From Crocinitomicaceae bacterium TMED114 (GTDB lineage Bacteria > Bacteroidota > Bacteroidia > Flavobacteriales_D > Sanyastnellaceae), in NCBI GenBank assembly GCA_002172485.2, contig NHFP02000003.1:191205-255204 (forward strand): a stretch of DNA of 64,000 bases. Direction: 5' to 3'. Position 1 is the first letter of the stretch, and every line of letters begins with the position of its first letter. The notes beneath the pieces were generated by a model. The model was not told the origin of the DNA and searched no databases. It saw only the letters and a list, made by a program, of their open reading frames with translations. Shown piece by piece: positions 17,483 to 25,320 of this stretch. The position numbers and the translations under genes were made by a program.

Positions 17483-19900
17483 TCAAAGTTCGACAATCAG
17501 GCCAATGGCAGGAATGGCAGAACCAGAATTGACCCCGATGAACCGTGCCTGGTACCTCGACGGGTCCACCGGATCTGGGATGGGCTCACCCGTGGCCCGG
17601 TCGCGGACCACATCCAATGCGTTGGGGGCATCCGCGACCTGCCCAAAGAGATTCTGCACATCCATGAAGACATCCAGGCTCCAATTCTCGAAGAACCATT
17701 TCTTGTCGATGCGCAAGTCCAATTGACTGAAGGACGCATTGCGCCCTGCATTCAGCCGCGCGTAGTCCAACTGGGGCACATTGGCCACATCCCAATACAC
17801 GCGATCCAAGGACACGTCCAAGTCATAAGGTGTGAAGGGCAAACCGCCGCTGTAGAGCCAGCGAACCCCAACCTCCCAGTCCCGCTTCAACTTGGCGCCT
17901 CCCGTCATGGACACAATGTGTCGGCTGTCCCATGCACTCGGCTTGAAATCGCCATTGAACTCGTATTCACTCCGGACATAGGTATAGGCCAGGAGCCCAT
18001 ACACGCCTTGATAGAGTCGGCGCTGCGCTAGGAATTCGAGGCCATACGCGCGTCCAACACCATCAAAGCGGACCGCCTCATTGCCCACCACCCCGAAATC
18101 AGCACCAAGGTTGGCCAGCGCGATTCCGTTGTTCAGGCTGACGGGGGCACCATCATAGCCTTTGGCAAAGCCCTCCAGTCCCAGCGTGGTGTTCTTCTCT
18201 ACCCAATCGTATCGCACACCGAGCACCACCTGATCGCAGCGGAGATACCGTGCTTCTCCTTGGTTCACCCTCTGCCCCTCCTCCACATAACCGAGGATGA
18301 GGTAGTTCGGGAGCTGGTAATAGCGTCCCACGTTGGCATTGACGCTGAGCTTCGGCGCCAAGCTCCAGCGCATGGCCACCCGCGGACTGAGCTGCCGGAG
18401 CGGATTGGACATGGATGCATTGACTTCATTGCCATCCACGCGGAGCCCGCCACTCAGGGTCACCCGACCGTCTGCGAAGGGCTTCGACGCCTGGATGAAC
18501 GCACCGTATTTGTGGAGGTCGAGCGCGCTGTTGAAATCGATGGTCACCAACGTGTCCTGTAAGAAGAGGTAGCGCTCGGTGTAGGTGTCGTTGGTGAATC
18601 GGGCGTACTCATATTGTGCCCCCCATGTCATTTTGAACCCGTCCGCCCCGTAGCGGCGACGCTCCAGCCTCAGCTTGTTCTCCATCTCCCGAGAGAGGTA
18701 ATCCAGGGTTCGACGCTGGTTCACATCGTTGTCGACGTGCTTGAAAGCCCGGTTGCTCAGCATGTTTCGGCTGGCCACCCAAGTCCAACGGCCATTTTCG
18801 GCGAACCGGTCATACTTGACCCCCATGGCATAATTCCACTGGCGGTTCACCTGTAAGGCATCCAGAACGGCCACCTGGTCGATGTAATCCTCCGCGGTGG
18901 TGTCATCGGCCACCGAGAGGTTCAGCTGAAAGTCATCATAAGCTCCGATGCCGAGCACGGTCAGGCGCTCATTCGGTGACGGCTGGTGGACGTATTTGAA
19001 CTGCAGGTCGTTGTAGATCGGCAGGAAGGGCAGGCCCAACACTTCGAACAGGAACTGCAGATAGCTGCGACGCGCACTGATAATCAGCGAGCTGTTCTCT
19101 CCTGTTGGCCCCTCAAACGTGAGGCCCAGATCGCTGGTCCCCACCACGGCATTGGAGGTCCACTCATCGGTGCGCGCGGTCTTGAACCCGAACTCCATGA
19201 CGCTCGACAGGGCATTGCCCCGGGTGGCGGGAAACGCCCCGGAATAGAACTCCACCTCTTCGACGAGGTCCACATTGATCATTCCCACCGGACCACCACT
19301 GGCTCCTTGGGTCTGGAAATGGTTGATGTTGGGAATCTCAATGCCGTCGATGTAGAACCGGTTCTCGTTGGGAGCTCCGCCTCGGATCACGATGTCATTC
19401 CGGAAACTCGGGATGGCCGCCACGCCCGGCAAGCTGCGGATGGCCTTGCTGATGTCCCGCCCTCCGCCGGGATTGCGCTTGATCTCATTGGTGCCGATGC
19501 GGCGCAAGGACACGGGAGCCTCCTCTTCCCCCTTGGCGGTCTCTGCCACCACCTCGGCCGCCTCCACGGCCACCGTGAGTGGCGACAGGGTCACGTTGAG
19601 GAAGGCCGGACGCGCCGGCGTCAATTCCACCTCCAAGCGGTTGGCCGTTTGGTATCCCACAGAGCTGAAGCTGAGGTTGACCACCCCTGGCGGCAAGCCA
19701 GTCAGTTCAAACGCCCCTTCGAAATCGGTGGAGGTCCCCGTCGGTTCACCCTGAACCACGACCGAGACGAAAGGCAGGGGCTCTCCGGTGACCTCGTCGG
19801 TCACTTGACCCTTGACAGAGGCCGTTTGGGAAAACCCTGAGTATGCATTGGGGAGGAACAAGAACGCCGTGATGAGGCGCAGAACGTATGAATGCGGCAT
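17483..19900 (-). CDS. TonB-dependent receptor with carboxypeptidase-like regulatory domain
   Basis: 805 residues from ATG 19900; the open frame extends further upstream but lacks a signal peptide there. Residues 1 to about 27 are the signal peptide (ends SGFSQ). Residues about 30-115 form the CarboxypepD_reg-like beta-sandwich typical of Bacteroidota outer-membrane receptors (VKGQVTDEVTGEPLPFVSVVV). A plug domain follows with IRGGAPNENRFYIDGIEIPNINHF, then a long beta-barrel. It probably imports a ligand across the outer membrane using TonB energy. No SusD partner is next to it, so a polysaccharide system is not indicated, and the substrate is unknown. The gene lies 56 bases after the dnaX tau frame and is directly followed by the S4-domain gene. 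The upstream box TTCCTTTG differs from TAnnTTTG at one position. Confidence 0.9.
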   Translation of the reverse strand: MPHSYVLRLITAFLFLPNAYSGFSQTASVKGQVTDEVTGEPLPFVSVVVQGEPTGTSTDFEGAFELTGLPPGVVNLSFSSVGYQTANRLEVELTPARPAFLNVTLSPLTVAVEAAEVVAETAKGEEEAPVSLRRIGTNEIKRNPGGGRDISKAIRSLPGVAAIPSFRNDIVIRGGAPNENRFYIDGIEIPNINHFQTQGASGGPVGMINVDLVEEVEFYSGAFPATRGNALSSVMEFGFKTARTDEWTSNAVVGTSDLGLTFEGPTGENSSLIISARRSYLQFLFEVLGLPFLPIYNDLQFKYVHQPSPNERLTVLGIGAYDDFQLNLSVADDTTAEDYIDQVAVLDALQVNRQWNYAMGVKYDRFAENGRWTWVASRNMLSNRAFKHVDNDVNQRRTLDYLSREMENKLRLERRRYGADGFKMTWGAQYEYARFTNDTYTERYLFLQDTLVTIDFNSALDLHKYGAFIQASKPFADGRVTLSGGLRVDGNEVNASMSNPLRQLSPRVAMRWSLAPKLSVNANVGRYYQLPNYLILGYVEEGQRVNQGEARYLRCDQVVLGVRYDWVEKNTTLGLEGFAKGYDGAPVSLNNGIALANLGADFGVVGNEAVRFDGVGRAYGLEFLAQRRLYQGVYGLLAYTYVRSEYEFNGDFKPSAWDSRHIVSMTGGAKLKRDWEVGVRWLYSGGLPFTPYDLDVSLDRVYWDVANVPQLDYARLNAGRNASFSQLDLRIDKKWFFENWSLDVFMDVQNLFGQVADAPNALDVVRDRATGEPIPDPVDPSRYQARFIGVNSGSAIPAIGLIVEL

Positions 19901-19956
19901 GGCTCGTCTCTGTGGACAAAGGAACAGCCGGGAGCCCGACAGGTTCCCACGCCCGA

Positions 19957-20745
19957 TCAGCCGAGATCGAGGTCGAGGCGCTTCCGCAACACCTCCAAGG
20001 CCGGATTCTCCTCCGCCCACTTGACGTAGCGGTCCTTCGGGGACAAGAAGGCCGGCGCCGCCTCCCCTTCGGATACGAACACCTCCAGGCCGATTTTGCC
20101 ACTCCCCACCGTGGTCCGAACGAAGTGCAGGAGCTCCGCAGCGCATTCCTTCAACTCCTCGGCTTGGACTTCATTGGCCACCGTGAAACGAATCAGGGGA
20201 TCCTCGAACACCAGCTCTCCACCCGACAGCGTCGCGGCCATCCCGACCTTGTTCTGACCGCGAAGGTGTGCGCCCAGGGTTGCCCATGCTTCCCGCACGG
20301 ATGACTCATCGTACGCCCCCTCCAATTGGGAGGTGTCGGACAATTCGATGGCACCCTTCTCCTTTTTTTCTTCCACCTCGACCAAAATGCTCTTCCCACC
20401 GAGCAGAGCAGCGAGGTTGCCGGTTGGCGTCGCAGCCTTCTTCGGCCGCCCCAGCGTGATGGCCAAGTCCGCATCCAATTCCTGTGCATCGTCCGTATCC
20501 TGCTTGGCCTGCGGCTCTGTTACCTCAGGAGCAGCGGCCTCGTCTGGCGCTTCTGCGGATGCCGCCGCAGCGGCTTGAGGCGCCGTACTGGCCACTTCGG
20601 CCTTGGGGGCCGGCTCCACCACAGGCGCCTTCTGCGGCTTCTGTGGCGCCGGAGCAGGCGAGGAGGACACAGCCTCTTCACGTGCCACCGGAATGGGTGC
20701 CTTCAAGGCGGCCTCAATCTCCCAACCGAGGATGGGAATCAGCTC
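19957..20745 (-). CDS. dnaX: DnaX tau-specific C-terminal extension, reached by frameshift or slippage
   Basis: This 262-codon frame continues the dnaX reading frame in the +1 frame just after the A10 run at 20747-20756. There is no ATG at its beginning; the first start-like codon is a TTG at 20706, and coding sense (ELIPILGWEIEAALK) is already present before that. The residues then form a long Ala/Pro/Glu-rich linker and a conserved-looking C-terminal domain ending SPKDRYVKWAEENPALEVL, like the ends of DnaX in related bacteria. If a transcript carries nine or twelve A residues in place of ten, gamma and this part fuse into a tau protein of about 622 residues. Tau links the clamp loader to the polymerase core. 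A homopolymer error in the assembly is the alternative explanation. Confidence 0.75.
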   Translation of the reverse strand, partial: ELIPILGWEIEAALKAPIPVAREEAVSSSPAPAPQKPQKAPVVEPAPKAEVASTAPQAAAAASAEAPDEAAAPEVTEPQAKQDTDDAQELDADLAITLGRPKKAATPTGNLAALLGGKSILVEVEEKKEKGAIELSDTSQLEGAYDESSVREAWATLGAHLRGQNKVGMAATLSGGELVFEDPLIRFTVANEVQAEELKECAAELLHFVRTTVGSGKIGLEVFVSEGEAAPAFLSPKDRYVKWAEENPALEVLRKRLDLDLG

Positions 20746-21829
20746 ATTTTTTTTTTGCTCCCTCGGCAGCGTTTGCTACCTGGGAGCCGATGCGCATCAG
20801 CATCAATTCGACCAGCAGCCGCGGATGCCGCGACATCCTGTATTGCTGGTCGCCCTCGTTGGCGTGGCCGATGGCCGCCACCAAGAAATGCAAGCTGCAC
20901 CGACGGGCCTGCTCTGCGAAGCGGTCTGCCACCGTGGCGCCAGCCTCCATTAAAGAGAGGGTCGCCTCGTCTTTGCAGACCATGAGGTTGCGGAGGTGCT
21001 GCCCCAGGCCGGTCACGAAGTGGTGCGCATCAAAGCCCGCGGCCACCACCTCCTCCAACTGCAGGAGCATGTCGCCGATGCGTCCCTCGAGCGCAGCATC
21101 GACCACATTGAAGTAGACATCGTGCCCCAGCACATTGAGGTGGCGGGTCACGGCGGCATAGGTCACCCCTTCTGCGCTGGAGGCCACCATTTGGTCGAAG
21201 ATGCTCAAGGCATCCCGCATGGCACCGTCTGCCCGCTGCGCGATGACGTTCAAGGCTTCCGGCTCGGTGTGCACGCCTTCCTTTTCTGCGACGAAGGCGA
21301 GGTGGTCGGCGATGTCCCGGGTGGTGATCCGGCGGAAATCGTAGATCTGACACCGAGAGAGGATGGTCGGCAGAATCTTGTGCTTCTCGGTCGTGGCAAG
21401 GATGAACACGGCGTGCTTCGGCGGCTCCTCCAAGGTTTTCAGGAACGCATTGAACGCATCCTTGGACAACATGTGCACCTCGTCGATGACATACACTTTG
21501 TATTGGCCATCCTGCGGAGGGATGCGGACTTGGTCAATGATGCTCCGGATGTGCTCCACCCCATTGTTGGAAGCGGCGTCCAGTTCGAAGACGTTGAAGC
21601 TCCGCTCGGCCTGCTCGGTGGTGAAACCGTTGATGGCGTTGGCAAAAATCCGAGCGCAGGTCGTCTTGCCGACCCCGCGGGGACCACAAAAAAGGTACGC
21701 TTGCGCGATCTGCCCGGACTCAATGCTGTGGCGAAGGGTGTCGGTGATGGACTTCTGTCCCACCACCGTTTCCCAAGTGGTCGGACGGTACTTCCGTGCA
21801 GAGACGAGAAAATTGCTCCCTTCAGCCAT
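20744..21829 (-). CDS. dnaX: DNA polymerase III clamp-loader subunit gamma/tau (gamma-length frame)
   Basis: 361 residues. The AAA+ clamp-loader motifs are all present: Walker A GPRGVGKT (49-56), Walker B VIDEVH (114-119), ATTEKH (about 145) and the SRC arginine-finger motif (158-160), followed by the clamp-loader oligomerisation region. Between Walker A and the ELDAAS motif the usual four-cysteine zinc cluster is absent (NAINGFTTEQAERSFNVF), as I recall for Flavobacteriia. The protein loads the beta clamp onto DNA. The frame ends with KKK and TGA directly at an A10 run, which makes this a gamma-like product; the tau part lies in the next frame. The gene is divergent from rpsF. Confidence 0.93.
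   Translation of the reverse strand: MAEGSNFLVSARKYRPTTWETVVGQKSITDTLRHSIESGQIAQAYLFCGPRGVGKTTCARIFANAINGFTTEQAERSFNVFELDAASNNGVEHIRSIIDQVRIPPQDGQYKVYVIDEVHMLSKDAFNAFLKTLEEPPKHAVFILATTEKHKILPTILSRCQIYDFRRITTRDIADHLAFVAEKEGVHTEPEALNVIAQRADGAMRDALSIFDQMVASSAEGVTYAAVTRHLNVLGHDVYFNVVDAALEGRIGDMLLQLEEVVAAGFDAHHFVTGLGQHLRNLMVCKDEATLSLMEAGATVADRFAEQARRCSLHFLVAAIGHANEGDQQYRMSRHPRLLVELMLMRIGSQVANAAEGAKKK
20747..20756 (-). other. A10 homopolymer slippage site in dnaX
   Basis: Ten consecutive A residues on the coding strand (T10 on plus) follow the GC of an alanine codon and are followed by TGA. Reading in the zero frame gives A-K-K-K-stop. A transcript with nine or twelve A residues gives the tau frame; one with eleven gives M-S-stop. 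In Thermus thermophilus dnaX a run of nine A residues causes transcriptional slippage that makes gamma and tau, so a similar role here is plausible. Confidence 0.7.
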
Positions 21830-21936
21830 GGGTCAAAGGTGCGGCTTGGCCCGGAAAACCCGGTGGTCCAATTTTGCACAGGAGACCCACATTTCGCCGA
21901 AAGCATCCCCTTGTGAGCGAATCGTCGAGAGACCTC

Positions 21937-21967
21937 TTGCGAAGCGACATGCTTTGACGTAGATTTG
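21937..21967 (+). promoter_or_regulatory. Promoter of the rpsF-rpsR-rplI operon
   Basis: A TTG (21937-21939), a 20-base spacer and TAGATTTG (21960-21967) fit the Bacteroidota sigma consensus TTG / TAnnTTTG exactly. The start codon lies 22 bases after the box. Confidence 0.7.
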
Positions 21968-21989
21968 CGCCCCCTTTTGCGTACTGCAC

Positions 21990-22370
21990 ATGTTCCGGAA
22001 TCGATACGAAACGGTCTTCATTATCACTCCCGTCCTCTCTGACGAGCAGACGAAGGAAGTGGTCAAGAAGTTCAAGGACCTCCTCAAAGACACGGGAGCC
22101 AACATCACCCATGAGGAGAACTGGGGCATGCGAAAGCTGGCCTACCCCATCCAGAAGAAGTCCACGGGCTTTTACTACTTGGTGGAATTCGACGCTGAGC
22201 CGTCGGTGATCCTGCCCTTCGAGACAGAATTCCGCCGCGACGAGCGGATCATCCGCTTCTTGACCACCAAGATGGATAAGAACCACATCGAATTCGCTGA
22301 AAGCCGCCGCGACCGTGAGGCGGACCGCCGCGAGAAGCCGAAGCAATCCACTGCTGAGGCCCAAGCCTGA
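21990..22370 (+). CDS. rpsF: 30S ribosomal protein S6
   Basis: 126 residues. The N-terminal [18 protein letters not shown] and the central [24 protein letters not shown] are diagnostic of bS6. The C-terminal tail is charged and extended ([14 protein letters not shown]), as is common in Bacteroidota. S6 binds S18 on the platform of the 30S subunit. It is the first gene of the conserved rpsF-rpsR-rplI operon. Confidence 0.97.
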   Translation: MFRNRYETVFIITPVLSDEQTKEVVKKFKDLLKDTGANITHEENWGMRKLAYPIQKKSTGFYYLVEFDAEPSVILPFETEFRRDERIIRFLTTKMDKNHIEFAESRRDREADRREKPKQSTAEAQA

Positions 22371-22390
22371 ACGCCCTAAAGTCCACTGAC

Positions 22391-22657
22391 ATGGCTGACA
22401 ACAAGAACGTGCGTTACTTGAATCCAATCGCAATTGACACGAAGAGCGAGCGCTACTGCCGTTTCCGCGAGAAGGGATTCAAGTACATCGATTACAAGGA
22501 TGCAGACTTCCTCCTGATGCTCGTCAATGAGCAAGGCAAGATTTTGCCCCGCCGCTTGACCGGCACCAGCCTGAAGTACCAGCGCCGCGTCGGCAAGGCC
22601 ATCAAGAAGGCCCGCCACCTCGCGTTGCTCCCCTACCTCGCTGACCAGTTGCGCTGA
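22391..22657 (+). CDS. rpsR: 30S ribosomal protein S18
   Basis: 88 residues, the usual length for bS18. The motif KYIDYKDADFLLMLVNEQGKI and the basic end LKYQRRVGKAIKKARHLALLPY are typical. It pairs with S6 on the 30S platform. It lies 20 bases after rpsF and 20 before rplI. Confidence 0.97.
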   Translation: MADNKNVRYLNPIAIDTKSERYCRFREKGFKYIDYKDADFLLMLVNEQGKILPRRLTGTSLKYQRRVGKAIKKARHLALLPYLADQLR

Positions 22658-22677
22658 GCAACCCAATACACCGCGAC

Positions 22678-23124
22678 ATGGACGTGATTCTCAAGCAGGA
22701 CGTCGAGCGCCTGGGCGCCAAGAACGACATCGTGACCGTCAAGACCGGTTACGCCCGCAACTACCTCATTCCCCAAGGCTTCGCCATTGTGGCCACGGAA
22801 AGCGCCCGCAAAGTGGTCGCCGAAACCATCCGCCAGCAGTCCCACAAAGCCGTCAAGGCGCTGGAGGACGCCAAGGCTTTGGCCGAGAAGATGTCGGGAG
22901 TGTCCGTGAAAATTGGCGCCAAGGCCGGCGAAAGCGGCAAGATTTTCGGTTCCGTCAACACCATTCAGGTGGCGGAAGCCCTCGCTGCCGCTGGTCACCC
23001 AGTGGAGCGCAAGGACATCGACCTCGGTACGGAGACCATCCGCGACCTGGGCAGCTACACCGCCAAGGTGAAGCTCCATAAGGAGGTGACCGCAGAGGTG
23101 ACCTTCGAAGTGGTGGCTGAATAA
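22678..23124 (+). CDS. rplI: 50S ribosomal protein L9
   Basis: 148 residues, normal length for bL9. The N-domain signature MDVILKQDVERLGAKNDIV...GYARNYLIPQG is present, followed by the long connecting helix and a C-domain. It is the last gene of the operon and is closed by a strong terminator. Confidence 0.97.
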   Translation: MDVILKQDVERLGAKNDIVTVKTGYARNYLIPQGFAIVATESARKVVAETIRQQSHKAVKALEDAKALAEKMSGVSVKIGAKAGESGKIFGSVNTIQVAEALAAAGHPVERKDIDLGTETIRDLGSYTAKVKLHKEVTAEVTFEVVAE

Positions 23125-23155
23125 CATTCTCATCCCGCAAGGGACCAAAGGAAAC

Positions 23156-23181
23156 AAAAGGGGGCGCTGCCCCCTTTTTTT
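23156..23181 (+). terminator. Terminator of the ribosomal operon, just before uvrB
   Basis: Stem GGGGGC (23160-23165), loop GCT, stem GCCCCC (23169-23174), flanked by AAAA and seven T residues. The T-run ends only 18 bases before the uvrB ATG. Confidence 0.88.
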
Positions 23182-23199
23182 GTGTCTGCAACTGCCGCC

Positions 23200-25242
23200 A
23201 TGACGTCGTTCAAACTCCACAGTGAATTCAAGCCCACTGGCGATCAGCCCGAAGCCATCCGACAACTGGTCGAGGGGCTCGATGCAGGGCTGCCCTACCA
23301 GACGCTGCTCGGGGTCACCGGATCGGGCAAGACCTTCTCCATTGCGAACGTCATCGAGCAGACCCAACGCCCGACGCTGGTCCTGAGCCACAACAAGACC
23401 CTCGCATCGCAGCTGTACAGCGAGTTCAAGGAATTCTTCCCGGACAACCTTGTCGAGTATTTCGTCAGCTACTACGACTACTACCAACCGGAAGCCTACA
23501 TCCCGTCGAGCGGCACATACATCGAGAAGGACCTCGCCATCAATGAGGAGATTGAGAAGCTCAGGCTGTCCGCCACATCCGCCTTGCTGAGTGGACGACG
23601 CGACGTCATCGTGGTGGCTTCCATCAGCTGCATCTACGGCATTGGCAACCCGGTGGAATTCCACAAGAGCGTCATCGAAGTGAAGGTGAGGCAGGTGATC
23701 AGCCGCAACGCCCTCTTGCACCGGCTGGTGGAGAGCCTCTACCACCGAACACGGGGCGAATTCAACCGCGGCTCCTTCCGGGTCAATGGCGATGTGGTGG
23801 ACGTGTTCCTCGCCTATGCGGACCACGCCGTCCGCATCCACTTCTGGGGCAATGAAATCGAGCGCATCGAAACCATCGACCCCGAGCAGGGCACCACACT
23901 GCACACCTTTGAGTCGCTGCGCATCTATCCTGCCAACCTCTTCGTCACCGGCAAAGAGACCCTGCACCAATGCATCTGGGAGATCCAGCAGGACATGGCC
24001 AAGCAGGTCCAATGGTTCAACGAACAGGGCCGGTTCATCGAAGGCAAACGCCTGGAGGAGCGGACGACGCACGACCTGGAGATGATGCGGGAGCTGGGAT
24101 TCTGCAGTGGCATCGAGAATTACAGCCGCTATTTCGACCGCCGTCAGCCCGGACAGCGCCCCTTCTGCCTGCTGGACTACTTCTCGGACGACTTCCTCCT
24201 TGTGGTGGACGAGAGCCACGTGACCGTACCGCAGGTCGGGGCCATGTACGGCGGAGACCGGTCGCGCAAAGTTTCGCTCGTGGAACACGGATTCCGCCTG
24301 CCTTCTGCCTTGGACAACCGGCCCTTGAAGGACGATGAATTCGAGGGCATGATCCACCAGACCATCTATGTCAGCGCCACGCCAGCCGACCATGAGTTGG
24401 AGAAGAGTGAGGGCTTGGTGGTGGAGCAATTGATTCGGCCCACTGGCCTGCTCGACCCTCCCATTGAGGTGCGCCCCTGTCAGAACCAGGTGGACGACCT
24501 GATTGGAGAGATCCGCAAGACCCTGGACATGGGCGACCGCGTGCTCGTCACCACACTCACCAAGCGCATGGCCGAGGAGTTGTCGCGCTACCTGGACCGC
24601 CTGCGCATCTCCTGCGCCTACATCCACAGCGATGTCAAGACGCTCGACCGCATCGAGATCATTCGGAACCTCCGGGAAGGGGTGATCGATGTGCTGGTGG
24701 GGGTCAACCTGCTCCGGGAAGGACTCGACCTACCAGAAGTGTCGCTGGTGGCCGTCATGGACGCCGACAAGGAAGGCTTCCTCCGTTCCAATCGCTCGCT
24801 GACCCAAACCGCGGGACGCGCGGCGCGAAACGTGAATGGCCGGGTGCTGATGTACGCCGACAAGTTGACCGACTCCATGGCACAGACCATCGAAGAGACC
24901 GCCCGCCGACGCGAAAAGCAAGAGGCCTATAACGCCGAGCACGGCTTGGTACCGGTGCAAGTCAAGCGCACCAAAAAGACGGTGTTCGAGCAGAGCGAGC
25001 TCATCGAAGACCGTCCGAGCCCCATCGCCTCCGAACCGGCCGCAACCGGAGCCGGGATTCTGTCCGACCCGGTGGTCGCAGGCTACATCGCAGCACAGGA
25101 CACCAAGGCCATGGAGAAGCTCATCGCCCGTACCAAGCGCGAGATGGAGCGTGCCGCCAAGGAGCTCGCCTTCATGGATGCAGCCCGACTGCGCGACGAA
25201 TTGTTTGCACTTCAAGACGCAGCCAAGGACTTGACCGCCTGA
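23200..25242 (+). CDS. uvrB: Excinuclease ABC subunit B
   Basis: 680 residues. UvrB is the damage-verifying helicase-like subunit of nucleotide excision repair and works with UvrA and UvrC. Walker A GVTGSGKT is at 38-45, the beta-hairpin YYDYYQPEAYIP at about 91-102, the DESH box at 337-340, helicase motifs (HSDVKTLDR, NLLREGLDLPEVSLVAV, QTAGRAARN) follow, and a C-terminal UVR coiled coil (about 645-675) binds UvrC. I chose ATG 23200; a GTG at 23182 would add six residues but lies against the T-run of the preceding terminator. The N-terminus then matches other UvrB proteins (MTSFKLHSEFKPTGDQP). No neighbouring repair gene is present. Confidence 0.96.
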   Translation: MTSFKLHSEFKPTGDQPEAIRQLVEGLDAGLPYQTLLGVTGSGKTFSIANVIEQTQRPTLVLSHNKTLASQLYSEFKEFFPDNLVEYFVSYYDYYQPEAYIPSSGTYIEKDLAINEEIEKLRLSATSALLSGRRDVIVVASISCIYGIGNPVEFHKSVIEVKVRQVISRNALLHRLVESLYHRTRGEFNRGSFRVNGDVVDVFLAYADHAVRIHFWGNEIERIETIDPEQGTTLHTFESLRIYPANLFVTGKETLHQCIWEIQQDMAKQVQWFNEQGRFIEGKRLEERTTHDLEMMRELGFCSGIENYSRYFDRRQPGQRPFCLLDYFSDDFLLVVDESHVTVPQVGAMYGGDRSRKVSLVEHGFRLPSALDNRPLKDDEFEGMIHQTIYVSATPADHELEKSEGLVVEQLIRPTGLLDPPIEVRPCQNQVDDLIGEIRKTLDMGDRVLVTTLTKRMAEELSRYLDRLRISCAYIHSDVKTLDRIEIIRNLREGVIDVLVGVNLLREGLDLPEVSLVAVMDADKEGFLRSNRSLTQTAGRAARNVNGRVLMYADKLTDSMAQTIEETARRREKQEAYNAEHGLVPVQVKRTKKTVFEQSELIEDRPSPIASEPAATGAGILSDPVVAGYIAAQDTKAMEKLIARTKREMERAAKELAFMDAARLRDELFALQDAAKDLTA

Positions 25243-25320
25243 ACCCACCCTTTGTGTGCCACCTTGCAACCTGAGGAGCGGGATTTGCGTCCTTCTCCAG
25301 CATATAGTGAAACCTGACCC

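Noticed and set aside
19901-20146. An upstream extension of the TonB receptor frame by 82 codons
   Set aside because: It overlaps the dnaX tau frame and lacks a signal peptide; the signal peptide begins exactly at ATG 19900.
23182-23199. GTG at 23182 as the start of uvrB
   Set aside because: It abuts the T-run of the preceding terminator, and ATG 23200 gives the usual family N-terminus.
22633-24627. A 664-codon minus-strand frame opposite rplI and uvrB
   Set aside because: It is the antisense shadow of uvrB, a firmly identified gene with all its motifs.
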